Source: Pseudomonadota bacterium
Lineage (GTDB): Bacteria; Pseudomonadota; Alphaproteobacteria; CACIAM-22H2
NCBI GenBank assembly: GCA_020161965.1
Contig: JAIUNH010000285.1
Location: 1-5,501 of the forward strand
Length of the DNA stretch: 5,501 nucleotides
Direction: 5' to 3'
The translations under genes were made by a program, and so were the position numbers. Positions 5,459 to 5,501 of the stretch are shown here, piece by piece (the first letter of the stretch is position 1; each line of letters opens with the position of its first letter). The notes under the pieces are model-generated. The model worked only from the letters and a program-made list of their open reading frames with translations. It was not told the DNA's origin and did no database searches.

Positions 5459-5501
5459 GCATTTCGAGCTGCGCGCCCATCAGATTGCGCATCGCGACAT
5501 C
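5430..5501 (-). CDS. C-terminal end of an unidentified gene running in from the right edge (partial)
   Basis: On the minus strand an open frame enters at the window edge and ends with TGA (5432-5430), giving 23 residues that finish MGAQLEMLSALGGKKL. The codon choice (GC-rich third positions, CTG/CTC, GCG, CGC) fits the neighbouring genes, and the sequence looks like an amphipathic helix followed by a short basic tail. The frame overlaps the last 29 bases of the convergent NUDIX gene; such tail-to-tail overlaps also occur at 2785-2801. Too little is visible to name the protein, and a chance open frame of this length is possible. Confidence 0.5.
   Translation of the reverse strand, partial: DVAMRNLMGAQLEMLSALGGKKL

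Overview
This window looks like a compact, GC-rich bacterial chromosome segment, most plausibly from an alphaproteobacterium (perhaps Rhodospirillales-like). That placement rests on the strong G/C third-position bias, the short gaps and overlapping genes, and the flavour of the proteins; there is no rRNA or marker gene to confirm it. I see no mobile element, CRISPR array, tRNA or rRNA. Seven complete protein genes and one partial gene account for nearly all of the sequence.

Left part (1-2243): an M20-family zinc peptidase (78-1490, +) is followed by an AT-rich gap with a plausible promoter, then a small predicted lipoprotein (1573-1950, +). Four bases further on, and converging with it, ends a 73-residue secreted protein (1955-2176, -). 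That gene is divergent from a DedA-family membrane protein (2244-2801, +). The 67-bp gap between them holds a 7-bp inverted repeat lying over an extended -10-like element.

Right part (2244-5501): the DedA gene collides tail to tail, with a 17-bp overlap, with an EamA/DMT-type transporter (2785-3690, -). The transporter starts at a TTG that overlaps the TGA stop of a tusA-like gene (3687-3908, -). Head to head with tusA is a YeeE/YedE-type (TsuA-like) thiosulfate channel gene (3973-5052, +), which overlaps by 8 bases a NUDIX hydrolase gene (5045-5458, +). The NUDIX gene converges with, and overlaps by 29 bases, the end of a gene entering from the right edge (5430-5501, -).

The most interesting unit is the divergent tusA-like/yeeE-like pair. 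In E. coli YeeD (TusA-like) and YeeE work together in thiosulfate uptake. Here the two lie back to back around a perfect 8-bp-arm palindrome that contains outward-facing TTGAAG -35-like hexamers on both strands. On the yeeE side a TAGATT hexamer lies 17 bases downstream, which predicts a nearly leaderless mRNA. The EamA-type transporter is stop-start coupled to tusA, which suggests a sulfur-related export or import role. That last step is inference.
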